From positions 1-64,000 of the forward strand of contig NZ_NSBT01000039.1 in assembly GCF_002285435.1 (NCBI RefSeq): 64,000 bases of DNA. Reading direction: 5' to 3'. Both the position numbers and the translations under genes were made by a program. The stretch's first letter is position 1; each line of letters begins with the position of its first letter. Below, piece after piece: positions 50,128 through 59,745 of the stretch. The notes under the pieces were generated by a model. That model was not told where the DNA came from. It searched no databases and saw only the letters and a list, made by a program, of their open reading frames with translations. This DNA is from Actibacterium ureilyticum. GTDB lineage: Bacteria > Pseudomonadota > Alphaproteobacteria > Rhodobacterales > Rhodobacteraceae.

Positions 50128-50150
50128 GGGCCGGGGAATACCCCCGGCCC
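50128..50150 (-). terminator. Hairpin after rne
   Basis: Arms 50128-50136 and 50142-50150 form a perfect 9-bp GC stem with a 5-base loop between the rne stop and the ccdA start. Only a weak T-stretch follows on the minus strand, so termination is probably partial. Confidence 0.6.
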
Positions 50151-50177
50151 TGTTATCGGTGTGTGTTGCCTGTCGGA

Positions 50178-52940
50178 TCAGCGGCCCAGCGACCACCAGC
50201 CACGACGCTTGGGCTTGTCATCGTCGGCCTCGTCGCTCGTGACCAGTTCCGGCTCCGGTTCCGGCGCGGGTTCTGGTTCCGGCGCGGGTTCCGGCTCTGC
50301 AGTGGCGACCGGCTCGGGGGCCGGTTCCGGCTCTGCCGCAGCGACAGGCTCAGCCGCCGGTTCGGGCGCGGGCGTTTCCGCGGCCACCGGTTCCTCGGGC
50401 GCGGGTTCGGGCGTTACATCCGCCGCGGCCTCCTCGGGCTTTTTCTTGCGGCTGACACGCTTGCGCGGCGTCTTCTTGGGGGCCGGTTCGGCCTCGGGCG
50501 CGTCTTCGGTCGCCGCCTCGGCGGGCTCCGCAGGTTCCGCGCTGTCGGCAGTTTCGGCTTCTGCCTCTGCCTCGGGCTTGTCGGCGGTCTTCTTGCTGCG
50601 GGTGCGCTTGCGCGGTGCCTTCTTCTTCGGCGCCTCGGCGGATTCCTCGGCAGCGGGGGCCTCGGCCGCGTCGGCGGCGGGCGCTTCGACGGCATCGGTC
50701 GCGGCATCCGCCCCGTCGGTGGCGGGGCTGTCGTCGCCCTCGGCCTGTGCGGCATCGGCGTTTTCAGCGGCCTCGGCAGTGTTGCCCTCTGCCCCGTTGC
50801 CATCGGCACCGTTGCTGCTTTTCTTGCGGCGGCGGCGGCGGCGGCGCTTCTTGGGCGCGGGTGCATCGCCGGTCTCGCCGGTATCGGGCGCTTCGGCCTC
50901 GACCTCGACCTCCTCGGGCATGTCCAGATCCGAGGTATCGATGGAAATCACCGGCGCCGAGGGCGCGGGCACATGCCGGGTCGCGGTCTTGAACCGTTCG
51001 ATGCTGAAATCGGGGCTGATCAGGTGACCGTCAGCCTCCAGCCGGATCGCCACGCCATAGCGCGCCTCGATCTGGGCGATATGTTCGCGCTTCTGATTGA
51101 TCAGGTAGTTGACGATGCCCACGGGCGCCTTGACCAGCAATTCCTTGCTGCGGCCGCGCACGCATTCCTCTTCCAGCTGGCGCAGGACCGACAGGGCCAG
51201 GTTGTCATCCGACCGGATCAGGCCGGTGCCGTGACAGGCCGGGCACGGCTGCGTCGTCGCCTCGATCATGCCGGGGCGCAGGCGCTGGCGGCTCATCTCC
51301 AGCAGGCCAAAGCCCGAGATGCGGCCCACCTGAATGCGGGCGCGGTCGGTCTTCAACCGGTCCTTCAGGCGCTTTTCGACGGCGGCGTTGTTCTTCCGCT
51401 CTTCCATGTCGATGAAGTCGATCACGATCAGACCGGCCAGGTCGCGCAGACGCAGCTGGCGGGCGACCTCTTCGGCGGCCTCCAGGTTGGTCTTCAGCGC
51501 CGTTTCCTCGATCGAGCCTTCCTTGGTGGCCCGGCCAGAGTTCACGTCGATCGCCACCAGCGCCTCGGTCACGCCGATCACGATATAGCCGCCCGATTTC
51601 AGCTGAACCGTCGGGTTGAACATCGACGACAGATAGCTTTCGACCTGATAGCGCGCGAAAAGCGGCATCGGGTCGATATACTGTTTCACGTTCTTGGCGT
51701 GGGACGGGATGATCATTTTCATGAAATCCTTGGCCACGCGATAGCCGGCCTCGCCCTCGACCAGCACCTCGTCGATCTCGCGGTTATAAAGGTCGCGGAT
51801 CGTGCGCTTGATCAGGTTGCCCTCTTCATAGATGGGCGCGGGCGCGATGGATTTCAGGGTCAGTTCGCGGATCTGTTCCCACAGCCGCATCAGGTATTCA
51901 TAGTCGCGCTTGACCTCGGCCTTGGTGCGCTTGGCACCGGCCGTGCGGATGATCAGACCGGCGCCTTCGGGCACCTCGATCTCGGACGCGATTTCCTTCA
52001 GCTTCTTGCGGTCGGTGGCGTTGGTGATCTTGCGGCTGATCCCGCCGCCACGGGCGGTGTTGGGCATCAGCACGCAATAGCGCCCGGCCAGCGACAGATA
52101 GGTGGTGAGCGCCGCACCCTTGTTGCCGCGCTCTTCCTTGACGACCTGCACCAGCAGGATCTGGCGGACCTTGATGACCTCCTGGATCTTGTAGCGGCGC
52201 GCGCGGGGTTTGCGCGGGCGGATCTCTTCGGTCACGTCCTCGTCGGCGACATCCTCGATGGCGTCGTCGCGGGCCGCCGCGTCGGGCAGATCGCCCGCGG
52301 CTTCGGTGGTGTCGTCATCCTCGGACGCATCGTCGTCATCGGCCTTGTCGGCTGCCTGATCGGCGGTGTCGCGGGCGGTGTCCTCGCCGGTCTCGGGAGC
52401 CTTGGCCTCGGTCGCTTTGTCCTCGGTCGCCGGGGCCTCCTGGGGGGTGTCATCGCTGACCGCGTCGACCAGATCGCTGTCGGTCTTGTCCTCGTCCAGA
52501 TCCACGACATCCATGCCGGGGATCGGATCGGTCACCTCGCGGGTTTCGACCGCATCCTTGGACTTGGCCGATGCCGCCTTGCTGCGCGACCGGCGCGAGC
52601 GCGACCGCTTGGGCTTGGGGCTGTCGTTTTCATCCTCGGCCGCGGCGCGGGCCAGTTCGCGTTCCTCGGCCAGCAGCGCCTCGCGGTCGGCCACAGGGAT
52701 CTGATAGTAATCGGGATGGATTTCCGAGAACGCCAGGAACCCATGCCGATTGCCGCCGTAATCCACGAACGCGGCCTGAAGCGAGGGTTCGACCCGCGTT
52801 ACCTTTGCCAGATAGATGTTGCCGGCGAGTTGCCGTTTGTTGACGCTTTCGAAGTCGAATTCGTCAACCTTGTTTCCGTCCACCACGACAACGCGGGTCT
52901 CTTCCGCGTGGGTGGCGTCGATGAGCATTTTCTTAGCCAT
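50178..52940 (-). CDS. rne: Ribonuclease E
   Basis: The 920-residue enzyme cuts single-stranded A/U-rich RNA and forms the core of the degradosome. The S1 domain (residues 36-280) is split by a long acidic/basic insertion (about 98-247). The catalytic domain has LVAIDVNSGRATKEGSIE and LIVIDFIDM with its aspartates, and the Zn-link CPACHGTG. The C-terminal 300 residues are low-complexity, Ala/Glu/Pro-rich with a lysine/arginine cluster (KKRRRRRRRKKSS), the RNA- and partner-binding tail. ATG 52940 gives MAKKMLIDATHAEE. The 390-nt upstream region is probably a regulated leader. Confidence 0.92.
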   Translation of the reverse strand: MAKKMLIDATHAEETRVVVVDGNKVDEFDFESVNKRQLAGNIYLAKVTRVEPSLQAAFVDYGGNRHGFLAFSEIHPDYYQIPVADREALLAEERELARAAAEDENDSPKPKRSRSRRSRSKAASAKSKDAVETREVTDPIPGMDVVDLDEDKTDSDLVDAVSDDTPQEAPATEDKATEAKAPETGEDTARDTADQAADKADDDDASEDDDTTEAAGDLPDAAARDDAIEDVADEDVTEEIRPRKPRARRYKIQEVIKVRQILLVQVVKEERGNKGAALTTYLSLAGRYCVLMPNTARGGGISRKITNATDRKKLKEIASEIEVPEGAGLIIRTAGAKRTKAEVKRDYEYLMRLWEQIRELTLKSIAPAPIYEEGNLIKRTIRDLYNREIDEVLVEGEAGYRVAKDFMKMIIPSHAKNVKQYIDPMPLFARYQVESYLSSMFNPTVQLKSGGYIVIGVTEALVAIDVNSGRATKEGSIEETALKTNLEAAEEVARQLRLRDLAGLIVIDFIDMEERKNNAAVEKRLKDRLKTDRARIQVGRISGFGLLEMSRQRLRPGMIEATTQPCPACHGTGLIRSDDNLALSVLRQLEEECVRGRSKELLVKAPVGIVNYLINQKREHIAQIEARYGVAIRLEADGHLISPDFSIERFKTATRHVPAPSAPVISIDTSDLDMPEEVEVEAEAPDTGETGDAPAPKKRRRRRRRKKSSNGADGNGAEGNTAEAAENADAAQAEGDDSPATDGADAATDAVEAPAADAAEAPAAEESAEAPKKKAPRKRTRSKKTADKPEAEAEAETADSAEPAEPAEAATEDAPEAEPAPKKTPRKRVSRKKKPEEAAADVTPEPAPEEPVAAETPAPEPAAEPVAAAEPEPAPEPVATAEPEPAPEPEPAPEPEPELVTSDEADDDKPKRRGWWSLGR

Positions 52941-53330
52941 ATTGTCTCTTTGCACCGCGGCAAACCCCTGTGCCCGGTCGGGCGCAGGGGCTGCGGGTGG
53001 TGTCTTGTTCGGGCGATTGCGCAAGTCATGGGGCGCCCGGCAAAGGCATTCAGCCTGCCGTTTTCGTGCCTGTCCATGCTCACGCGTTCCATCGCGGTTT
53101 GTCTCCAATGCCCGTCGGGCATTTGTTTATGTCCCACCTGTAGGGGCGGAAATTCAGCGGCCCGGAGGCCATTCTCTGCAGCTTCTTTACACGTGACCCG
53201 CAAGCGGCCCACCGGTGCCAAGGCGCAGTAAAACTTTAAAAAAGGCGCGGTCGGTGTGAAACCGATATGCCTTCGAACAACCTTAGCGGCAGAAGCCGGG
53301 GGAATACAATGGCCTTTTTCGACCCGACGG
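52941..53330. other. Leader region upstream of rne, no gene seen
   Basis: These 390 bases separate rne from the dctD-like gene. Frames on both strands are short and unconvincing. A GC-rich hairpin-prone part (about 53140-53175, GGCCCGGAGGCC) and an AAACTTTAAAAAAGG A-rich part near 53230 are notable. In other bacteria RNase E autoregulates through its 5' leader, and this length would allow it; here it is inference. Confidence 0.4.
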
Positions 53331-54662
53331 TCAGAGATAGTCGGATCGGCTGAGGCCGTATTTCGCCATTTTCTCGTTCAGGGTGCGTCTTGGCAGGCAA
53401 AGTTCGTCCATCACATTGACGATCGAGCCCTTGTGGCGGCGCATCGTGTTGTCGATCAGCATCCGCTCGAACGCCTCGACATATTCCTTCAGCGGCTTGC
53501 CCTCGGTGGTCATCACCGGCTGGGTTTCCTCGTTATCGGCCATCAGCAGGCTGGCGATGGTGCCAGAGCCGCGCCGGTTCTGCAGCACCGCGCGTTCGGC
53601 CACGTTGATCAGCTGGCGCACATTGCCCGGCCAGGGGGCCTGCAACAGTTGGGCGGCTTCCTGCGCGCTGACCTCGGGGGCGTCGCAGCCGTATTCCTCG
53701 GCGAACTGGTCCGACAGGCGGGTGAACAGCGTCAGGATATCCTCGCCCCGCTGGCGCAGCGGCGGCAGGGTGATCCGCATCGCGGCCAGGCGATAGAACA
53801 GGTCCGGGCGCAGCACGTCCTCGCAGGTCTTGTCCTGTTCCTGCAGGTTGCTGACGGCGATGATGCGGGTTTCCGCCGGGCTGCCCTGTTCGTTGATCAC
53901 GGTCAGAAGCCGCGCCTGCAACGTTTGCGGCAGCGCCTCGATATCCTCAAGACACAGCGTCCCGCCGCGGGCCTCTTCGATCAGCGGCAGGGTCGTACCA
54001 TCGCTGATCGGACCGAACAGCTTGGCGGCCAGCGTATCCTCGTCATGGGCGGCACAGGACAGTTGCACGAATTTCTTGCCCGCCCGCGGCCCCACCGCGT
54101 GCAGCGCATGTGCCACCAGCGTCTTGCCGGTCCCGGTCTCGCCGTCGATCAGCACATGGCCGTCCGCCTGGCCCAGATCCAGGATATCCTCGCGCAGCCG
54201 CTCCATCACGGGGCTGGAGCCGATGAGCTTCTTCATCAGCACGGTGCCATCGGACAGCTCGCGCCGCAGCGCCCGGTTGTCCAGTTGCAGCCGGCGGGTC
54301 TGGCTGGCGCGTTTGGCCAGTTCGGTCATCCGGTCGGGGTTGAACGGCTTTTCCAGAAAATCATAGGCGCCCAGCTGCATCGCCTCGACCGCCATCGGCA
54401 CGTCGCCATGGCCGGTGATCATGATGACCGGCAGCGTGCTGTCCAGGCTCATCAACTTCTTCAGGAACGCCATGCCGTCCATGCCCGGCATCTTGATATC
54501 GCTGACGACGATGCCCGGAAATTCCGGCCCGATCACCTTCAGCGCGTCCTGCGCCGAGGCATAGGTTTCGGTGTCGAACCCGCTGAGCGCCAGCCACTGG
54601 CTGATCGATTGGCGCATGTCCTGTTCATCGTCGACGATGGCGATTTTCATAGACCGTGACAT
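53331..54662 (-). CDS. DctD-like NtrC-family response regulator lacking GAFTGA
   Basis: The 443-residue regulator has a receiver domain (D55 in IVVSDIKMPG; K105 in DFLEKPF), an AAA+ domain (about 145-380), and a C-terminal Fis-like helix-turn-helix (NVMDELCLPRRTLNEKMAKYG). Walker A is intact (GETGTGK, 174-180). The expected GAFTGA loop is missing: residues 215-230 read LFGPISDGTTLPLIEE. Walker B is LCLEDIEAL, not the usual LFLDEI. It may therefore act without sigma-54, like Rhodobacter NtrC. It starts 26 nt after dctB. Confidence 0.87.
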   Translation of the reverse strand: MSRSMKIAIVDDEQDMRQSISQWLALSGFDTETYASAQDALKVIGPEFPGIVVSDIKMPGMDGMAFLKKLMSLDSTLPVIMITGHGDVPMAVEAMQLGAYDFLEKPFNPDRMTELAKRASQTRRLQLDNRALRRELSDGTVLMKKLIGSSPVMERLREDILDLGQADGHVLIDGETGTGKTLVAHALHAVGPRAGKKFVQLSCAAHDEDTLAAKLFGPISDGTTLPLIEEARGGTLCLEDIEALPQTLQARLLTVINEQGSPAETRIIAVSNLQEQDKTCEDVLRPDLFYRLAAMRITLPPLRQRGEDILTLFTRLSDQFAEEYGCDAPEVSAQEAAQLLQAPWPGNVRQLINVAERAVLQNRRGSGTIASLLMADNEETQPVMTTEGKPLKEYVEAFERMLIDNTMRRHKGSIVNVMDELCLPRRTLNEKMAKYGLSRSDYL

Positions 54663-54688
54663 CGGCCCCTACCCTTTCTTCACACGGC

Positions 54689-56446
54689 TTATTCAGCCGC
54701 TTCGATTTCTTCACCCAATATGGGAAGCTGAATTTCGAATACAGCCCCGCCCGACCGGCCGTTACGCGCAGTCAGACGTCCGCCCAGATCGCTGACGATC
54801 CCCGACGAAATGGCCAGCCCCAGCCCGACACCGTCGCCGGGCTGCTTGGTGGTGTAGAACGGCTCGAACAGGTCATCGAGGTTGTCGATGCCGTGGCCGT
54901 TGTCGCGCACGGTAAAGGTCGCCGTTTCGCCGGCCGACAGGATCAGGTCGATCTGTGCGTCCTCGGTCAGCTTGGTGGCGTCCAGCGCGTTGCGCAGAAG
55001 GTTGATGATCACCTGTTCCAGCCGCACCTTGTCGGCCATCACCATCACCGGCTCGCGCGGCAGGGTGCGGGTGATGTCGATCTTGCGCGATTTCAGCTGC
55101 GGCTCCATCATCGACAGCGCCGACGAGATCGAGGCCTTGAAATCCAGCGGCTCGAACGCCTCGCCGCCCTTGCGGGCATAGCTTTTCAGCTGCCGCGTGA
55201 TGGCGCCCATGCGTTCGATCAGGTCGTCGATCCGCTGGAAGGACGACAGCGCCTCGTCCGAGCGTTTGCGCTGCAACAGCAGCCGCGCACCGGCCAGATA
55301 GGTCTTCATCGCCGCCAACGGCTGGTTCAGCTCGTGGCTGACCGCGGCCGACATTTCGCCCAGGGCCGCCAGTTTCGAGCTTTGCGCCAGGCTCTGCTCG
55401 GCCACTTCCAGGTTCTTCTCGGCCCGCTCGCGTTCCGCGATCTCGCGCTGGAGCCGGGCGTTCAGCTGGCGCAGCTCGGCCGATTCCCGCTGGAAGAAGG
55501 CCGACCGCGACTGCGCCCGCCGCGACAGCATGTAGAAGGTCAGCGCCAGCAGGATCGCAAAGGCCATGATTTCCAGCGCCAGAACGCCGTTCACCCGCTC
55601 GCGCACCGAGTTGTAGTTGGTGAAGGAAATCAGCTTCCAGCCCTGGAACGGGATCCGCGCCTCGTTCCGCATGACGGCCTGACCGGCGATATAGGCGTCG
55701 GGCGACGTGGTCCAATCCGAGGTCGCCGAAATCGCCCGGGTGATCGCGTTCGGCTCGGGCCGGGTGGCCAGCGCCTGGCTCAGGGTGCGGCCGCGCCAGG
55801 TGGGCTCGGTCGACAGGATGATCGTGCCTTCGCTGTTGGTGACGGTCACCGCGTCGGCGATATTGGCCCAGCTGCGTTCCAGCTTGGCCATGTCGACCTT
55901 GACCACGATCACGCCGATCCCCTGCCGGTCGCTGGTCAGCCGCCGGGAATAGGTGAATTCGTACCCGCCATTCTCGTGCGCGCTGGTCAGGAACACGGTG
56001 TCATTGGCGCGCTGCGCCTCGACGAAGTAGGCCAGGTTGCGCTGGTTGGCGCCGATCAGGTTGCGATCGGTCGCCGCCACGACCCGCCCGCTTTGATCCA
56101 GCAGCGTCAGCGACGCGGCGCCGATCTCGTCCAGATAGGAAATCAGCCGCTGCGTGGTGACGGTGAAATCGCCGGAGTTCAACGCCCCGATCAGGGTCGG
56201 GTCCTGCGACAGCAACAGCGGCACGACCGACGCGCGCTGCAGCTCGCTCAGCACGTTGCCGGTATACAGCGCCAGCCGCACCTCGGCGCGGTTGCGCGTC
56301 ACCTCGGTGAAGCGCTGCGTCAACAGGTTGTTGGTGATCCAGACCAGCGCCACCGCGATAAAGATCAGCGCGATGACAAGCGTCCGGACACGCCACCCCA
56401 GGCTGGATTTCTTGACCGGCGCAGCGCCGGTTTTGTCAGTCTCCAT
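54689..56446 (-). CDS. DctB-like sensor histidine kinase
   Basis: The 585-residue kinase has two membrane segments (about 21-43 and 285-305) enclosing a periplasmic double-cache domain (about 45-280). A coiled-coil linker (LNARLQREIAERERAEKNLE) follows. A HisKA domain contains the His in SHELNQPLAAMKTYL, and the HATPase domain has VRDNGHGIDNLDDLFEPF and GVGLGLAIS. It resembles DctB C4-dicarboxylate sensors. The cognate regulator gene follows after 26 nt. No dicarboxylate TRAP genes are adjacent. Confidence 0.88.
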   Translation of the reverse strand: METDKTGAAPVKKSSLGWRVRTLVIALIFIAVALVWITNNLLTQRFTEVTRNRAEVRLALYTGNVLSELQRASVVPLLLSQDPTLIGALNSGDFTVTTQRLISYLDEIGAASLTLLDQSGRVVAATDRNLIGANQRNLAYFVEAQRANDTVFLTSAHENGGYEFTYSRRLTSDRQGIGVIVVKVDMAKLERSWANIADAVTVTNSEGTIILSTEPTWRGRTLSQALATRPEPNAITRAISATSDWTTSPDAYIAGQAVMRNEARIPFQGWKLISFTNYNSVRERVNGVLALEIMAFAILLALTFYMLSRRAQSRSAFFQRESAELRQLNARLQREIAERERAEKNLEVAEQSLAQSSKLAALGEMSAAVSHELNQPLAAMKTYLAGARLLLQRKRSDEALSSFQRIDDLIERMGAITRQLKSYARKGGEAFEPLDFKASISSALSMMEPQLKSRKIDITRTLPREPVMVMADKVRLEQVIINLLRNALDATKLTEDAQIDLILSAGETATFTVRDNGHGIDNLDDLFEPFYTTKQPGDGVGLGLAISSGIVSDLGGRLTARNGRSGGAVFEIQLPILGEEIEAAE

Positions 56447-56462
56447 CCGCTGACAATATTCC

Positions 56463-56479
56463 GAGCCCCCTAAGGGCTC
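56463..56479 (-). terminator. Hairpin between purQ and dctB-like gene
   Basis: GAGCCC (56463-56468) and GGGCTC (56474-56479) form a 6-bp stem with a 5-base loop in the 45-nt gap between the purQ stop and the dctB-like start, both on the minus strand. There is no T-run, so it is a weak terminator at best. Confidence 0.45.
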
Positions 56480-56491
56480 AAGCGCCGCCCG

Positions 56492-57166
56492 TCACGCAAT
56501 CGCCATCGCATCCAGCAATGAGCGGAAAACCACCGCCCCATCGGTGTTGCCATGGGCGGTTTCCAGCGCACGTTCGGGATGCGGCATCAGCCCCAGAACC
56601 CGGCGGTTTTCCGACAGGATCCCGGCGATGTCGTCCCGCGATCCGTTGGGATTGTCGACATAGCGGAAGGCGACGCGATCCTCGGCATTCAGCCGCGCGA
56701 TCATGTCGTCATCGGCGAAATAATTGCCGTCGTGATGTGCCACGGGATAGGTCACGACCTGTCCCTTGCCATAGCCCGAGGTGAAGCCGCTATCGGTGGT
56801 TTCCACCGTCAGCGCAACGGGTTTGCAGACGAATTTCAGGTTCGCATTGCGCATCAGTGCGCCCGGCAGCAGCCCGGTTTCGGTCAGCACCTGAAACCCG
56901 TTGCAGACCCCCAGCACATAGCCGCCCCGTTTCGCGAAATCGACGATGGCGCGGGCAATCGGGGATTGCGCGGCAATCGCGCCGCAACGCAGGTAATCGC
57001 CGAACGAGAACCCCCCCGGCACCGCCACGATGTCCAGCCCGTCGGGCAGATCGTGATCCTTGTGCCAGACGGTTTCGACCTGGCCGTTGCCGGCCACCTG
57101 TTTCAGCGCCACCGCCATGTCGCGGTCGCAGTTCGATCCGGGAAACTGGATGACCGCCGCACGCAT
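56492..57166 (-). CDS. purQ: Phosphoribosylformylglycinamidine synthase glutaminase subunit
   Basis: The 224-residue class I glutaminase supplies ammonia to PurL in step four of purine synthesis. The active-site cysteine is in [12 protein letters not shown], and the catalytic His-Glu pair in MPHPERALE. It starts [16 protein letters not shown]. The ATG overlaps the purS stop by one base (TGATG). The PurL synthase is not in this window. Confidence 0.95.
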   Translation of the reverse strand: MRAAVIQFPGSNCDRDMAVALKQVAGNGQVETVWHKDHDLPDGLDIVAVPGGFSFGDYLRCGAIAAQSPIARAIVDFAKRGGYVLGVCNGFQVLTETGLLPGALMRNANLKFVCKPVALTVETTDSGFTSGYGKGQVVTYPVAHHDGNYFADDDMIARLNAEDRVAFRYVDNPNGSRDDIAGILSENRRVLGLMPHPERALETAHGNTDGAVVFRSLLDAMAIA

Positions 57167-57396
57167 CAGGCGATCTCCACGTCGTAGCGTTCGATCACGG
57201 TGTTGGCGAGCAGCTTCTCGCACATCTCCTTGACCGCTTCCTCGCTGGTGCCCTCGGCCAGGTCCAGCTCGATCACCTTGCCCTGGCGGACCCCTTCGAC
57301 GCCGCCAAAGCCCAGCGTGCCAAGCGCGTGGCGCACGGCCTCGCCCTGGGGATCCAGAACGCCGTCTTTCAGCATGACATAAACGCGGGCTTTCAT
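57166..57396 (-). CDS. purS: Phosphoribosylformylglycinamidine synthase subunit PurS
   Basis: The 76-residue structural subunit bridges PurL and PurQ. It shows [20 protein letters not shown] and a C-terminal IERYDVEIA, the family pattern. I chose ATG 57396, 14 nt after purC, giving MKARVYVML. It sits in the order purC-purS-purQ, common in alphaproteobacteria. Confidence 0.93.
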   Translation of the reverse strand: MKARVYVMLKDGVLDPQGEAVRHALGTLGFGGVEGVRQGKVIELDLAEGTSEEAVKEMCEKLLANTVIERYDVEIA

Positions 57397-57410
57397 CGGT
57401 CGGGTCCCTT

Positions 57411-58172
57411 TCAGTTGATCAGCGTGGGCTTGGTGGCGTGGGTGACGTTGCTGGGCATCACGCCCAGACGGCGGGCGACCTCGGTATAGGCGTCGGTCAG
57501 ATTGCCCAGATCGCGGCGGAACACGTCCTTGTCCAGTTTCTGGCCGGTCTTGATGTCCCACAGGCGGCAGCTGTCGGGGCTGATCTCGTCAGCCACCACA
57601 AGGCGCATGAAATCGCCTTCCCAGATGCGGCCGATCTCGATCTTGAAATCCACCAGCTTGATGCCGACGCCATACATCACACCGGACATATAGTCGTTCA
57701 CACGCAGCGCCAGCGCCACGATGTCGTCCAGATCCTGCTGGCTGGCCCAGCCAAAGGCGATGATGTATTCCTCGGGCACCAGCGGGTCGCCCAGGGCATC
57801 GTCCTTGTAGCTGAATTCGATGATCGGACGCGGCAGCGGCGTTCCCTCTTCCAGGCCCAGGCGCTTGGCCATCGACCCGGCGGCAAAGTTCCGCACGATC
57901 ACTTCCAGCGGAATGATCTCGACCGATTTGATCAGCTGTTCGCGCATGTTGATGCGCTTGATGAAATGGGTGGGCACACCGATCTGGTTCAGCCCGTTCA
58001 TGAAGAATTCGCTCAGGCGGTTGTTCAACACGCCCTTCCCTTCGATCGTCGCCTTTTTCTCGGCGTTGAACGCGGTTGCGTCATCCTTGAAATACTGGAC
58101 CAGCGTTCCGGGTTCGGGGCCTTCGTACAGGATCTTGGCCTTGCCCTCATAGAGCTTCTTGCGGCGCGCCAT
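57411..58172 (-). CDS. purC: SAICAR synthase
   Basis: The 253-residue ATP-dependent enzyme joins CAIR with aspartate in purine synthesis. It has [36 protein letters not shown], and [19 protein letters not shown] with the nucleotide-binding loop. The length fits the short bacterial PurC. It begins the purC-purS-purQ operon. Confidence 0.95.
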   Translation of the reverse strand: MARRKKLYEGKAKILYEGPEPGTLVQYFKDDATAFNAEKKATIEGKGVLNNRLSEFFMNGLNQIGVPTHFIKRINMREQLIKSVEIIPLEVIVRNFAAGSMAKRLGLEEGTPLPRPIIEFSYKDDALGDPLVPEEYIIAFGWASQQDLDDIVALALRVNDYMSGVMYGVGIKLVDFKIEIGRIWEGDFMRLVVADEISPDSCRLWDIKTGQKLDKDVFRRDLGNLTDAYTEVARRLGVMPSNVTHATKPTLIN

Positions 58173-58301
58173 GGGCTCTCCAAATTGGGAATCGGCCGGG
58201 AATCAGCTGCCCCAGCCTCGTGCGCCGGTACTTAGGCCATGCGGGCCAAAGGGGCAAGCTGCGCGGCATTTGCGTACCGCACAGCCATCGGGTCTGCCCA
58301 A

Positions 58302-59285
58302 TTACGCGCCGCCCGATCCCGGGCCGCGCCCGGTTCGGGACGCGCGCAAAAGCTGTTTCAGGTGATCGGGGCGCGGCTGGATCCGGTTGTCATGGCCTTC
58401 GGGGGCCGGCCGGCTCTGGCGTTCGCCGAAAAGCGCCATCTCGTCCAGGCGGCAGCTTTTGTCCAGCAGCACCCAGGTGTCGGTCTGCGCGCGCGGACCT
58501 TCGGGCAGGAAACGCATCCGCGCCCGGGCCGGTTCGTCCTCGACCCCGAAGGTGTTGCCGTCGCCGAAGCTGTTGCCGCTGACCACCTGCAGCCACACCG
58601 CCCCCATCGCCAGCCCCGCGACATCGCCCGCCGGGATGCGGGCCTGCGGCACCAGGATCTCGCGGCCGTTGAACGCCGCCATCCCGATCGTGTTGCACGT
58701 CACCGGCGGCGGGCCGTCATCATCGGCGCCATAGCGGGTCAGCGGAAAGCTGATCCAGTGTTCGATGGGAAAATCGTCCGCCAGCGCCTTGTCCGCCGCC
58801 GCGACCCATTGGGACGGGGCCACGATACCGTCGCTGTTGGACAGATAAACCGCCGTGCAGATGGGCAGCTTGGCGAAAAGCGCCGCGAAACAGGTCATGC
58901 GCCGGGCGGCCCGGAACCGGTCCACCAGGTCGGGACCCGCCGAGCCCGCGCTGATCGACAGGTAGCTGCGATGGTCTGCCACCGCCTGTTGCGCGCCGGG
59001 AAACAGCAGGCTCTTGTCATAGTCGAAAGCCACCGAACAGCGCCCTGCCCCGGCAATCAGGCTGAGCCGCACCCCGTCGCCCCAGACCAGGCTGGTGCCC
59101 GCATTGGTGTCGAACGGGCCCGACGGCCCGGGAAAGGCCGGGTCGGGCCAGTCGAGCGTGGGGAAATCCTCGCGCAGGGCCGCCAGGATCTCGGCCACGT
59201 CGGCTTGCAGCGGCTCGTTCAGCAGCACATAGCAGGTGAAATCCTCGTTCACCCGCCGGTCGCTGTACCGTTCGGCCGCCGCCAT
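58302..59285 (-). CDS. Conserved protein, DUF4261-like
   Basis: The 327-residue soluble protein has the feel of the DUF4261 family, notably TCNTIGMAAFNGREILVP and a C-terminal half with WVLLDKSCRL. No catalytic motif is evident. The family assignment is tentative. It starts 1 nt after the stop of the TerB-like gene, so the two form an operon. The C-terminal 40 residues are arginine/proline-rich and may be disordered. Confidence 0.65.
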   Translation of the reverse strand: MAAAERYSDRRVNEDFTCYVLLNEPLQADVAEILAALREDFPTLDWPDPAFPGPSGPFDTNAGTSLVWGDGVRLSLIAGAGRCSVAFDYDKSLLFPGAQQAVADHRSYLSISAGSAGPDLVDRFRAARRMTCFAALFAKLPICTAVYLSNSDGIVAPSQWVAAADKALADDFPIEHWISFPLTRYGADDDGPPPVTCNTIGMAAFNGREILVPQARIPAGDVAGLAMGAVWLQVVSGNSFGDGNTFGVEDEPARARMRFLPEGPRAQTDTWVLLDKSCRLDEMALFGERQSRPAPEGHDNRIQPRPDHLKQLLRASRTGRGPGSGGA

Positions 59286-59286
59286 G

Positions 59287-59745
59287 TCAGACGCCCGCGT
59301 GGCGCTGCATCATCACGACCACATCGAAGATCTTCTGGAACACCTCGGGCGGCACGTCCAGACGCTGTGCGGTGCCGATGATGGCGGTCTTCTCGCCCTC
59401 GTCAAGAACGCCGTCGGCCAGGGTCACGCGAATGGCAAAGCACAGCGCCGTTTCGCGCAGCTTCGGCGACAGCGCCTGTGCGCTTGCGTCGATGGCCGCG
59501 GCGGCGCCCTTGGTCTTCAGCTCATCCAGGGCCTCGTGGATCGCCTTCTTGGTCTGATCGGCCCCGATGGCCAGAAAGATCGGGCTGAACGCGCACATGT
59601 TCTGGATCTGGATCAGTTCGGCGTCATCCACCGACCCGTCGGCCACCATGGCCAGAACCGCCGGCGTGATCACCGCCTTGGCGGTCGCGTAAGCTTCGGA
59701 ACCCTGCGCGCCACCGCCGCTGCGTAACTTCGAAAAAAGACCCAT
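59287..59745 (-). CDS. TerB-like (tellurite resistance fold) protein
   Basis: The 152-residue all-helical protein starts MGLFSKLRSGGG and has the TerB helical repeat with acidic metal-like loops: VADGSVDDAELIQIQNM and VTLADGVLDEGEKTAIIG. Each has a D-G-x(2-3)-D/E pattern seen in this fold. TerB-fold proteins are linked to stress and chemical defence but have no fixed reaction. I chose ATG 59745; the frame upstream is open but unsupported. Confidence 0.8.
   Translation of the reverse strand: MGLFSKLRSGGGAQGSEAYATAKAVITPAVLAMVADGSVDDAELIQIQNMCAFSPIFLAIGADQTKKAIHEALDELKTKGAAAAIDASAQALSPKLRETALCFAIRVTLADGVLDEGEKTAIIGTAQRLDVPPEVFQKIFDVVVMMQRHAGV

Noticed and set aside
50061-53231. 1056-codon plus-strand open frame opposite rne
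   Set aside because: It is the reverse-strand shadow of the GC-rich rne gene; its translation is Gly/Arg/Leu-rich low complexity with no family features, while the minus strand encodes a complete RNase E.
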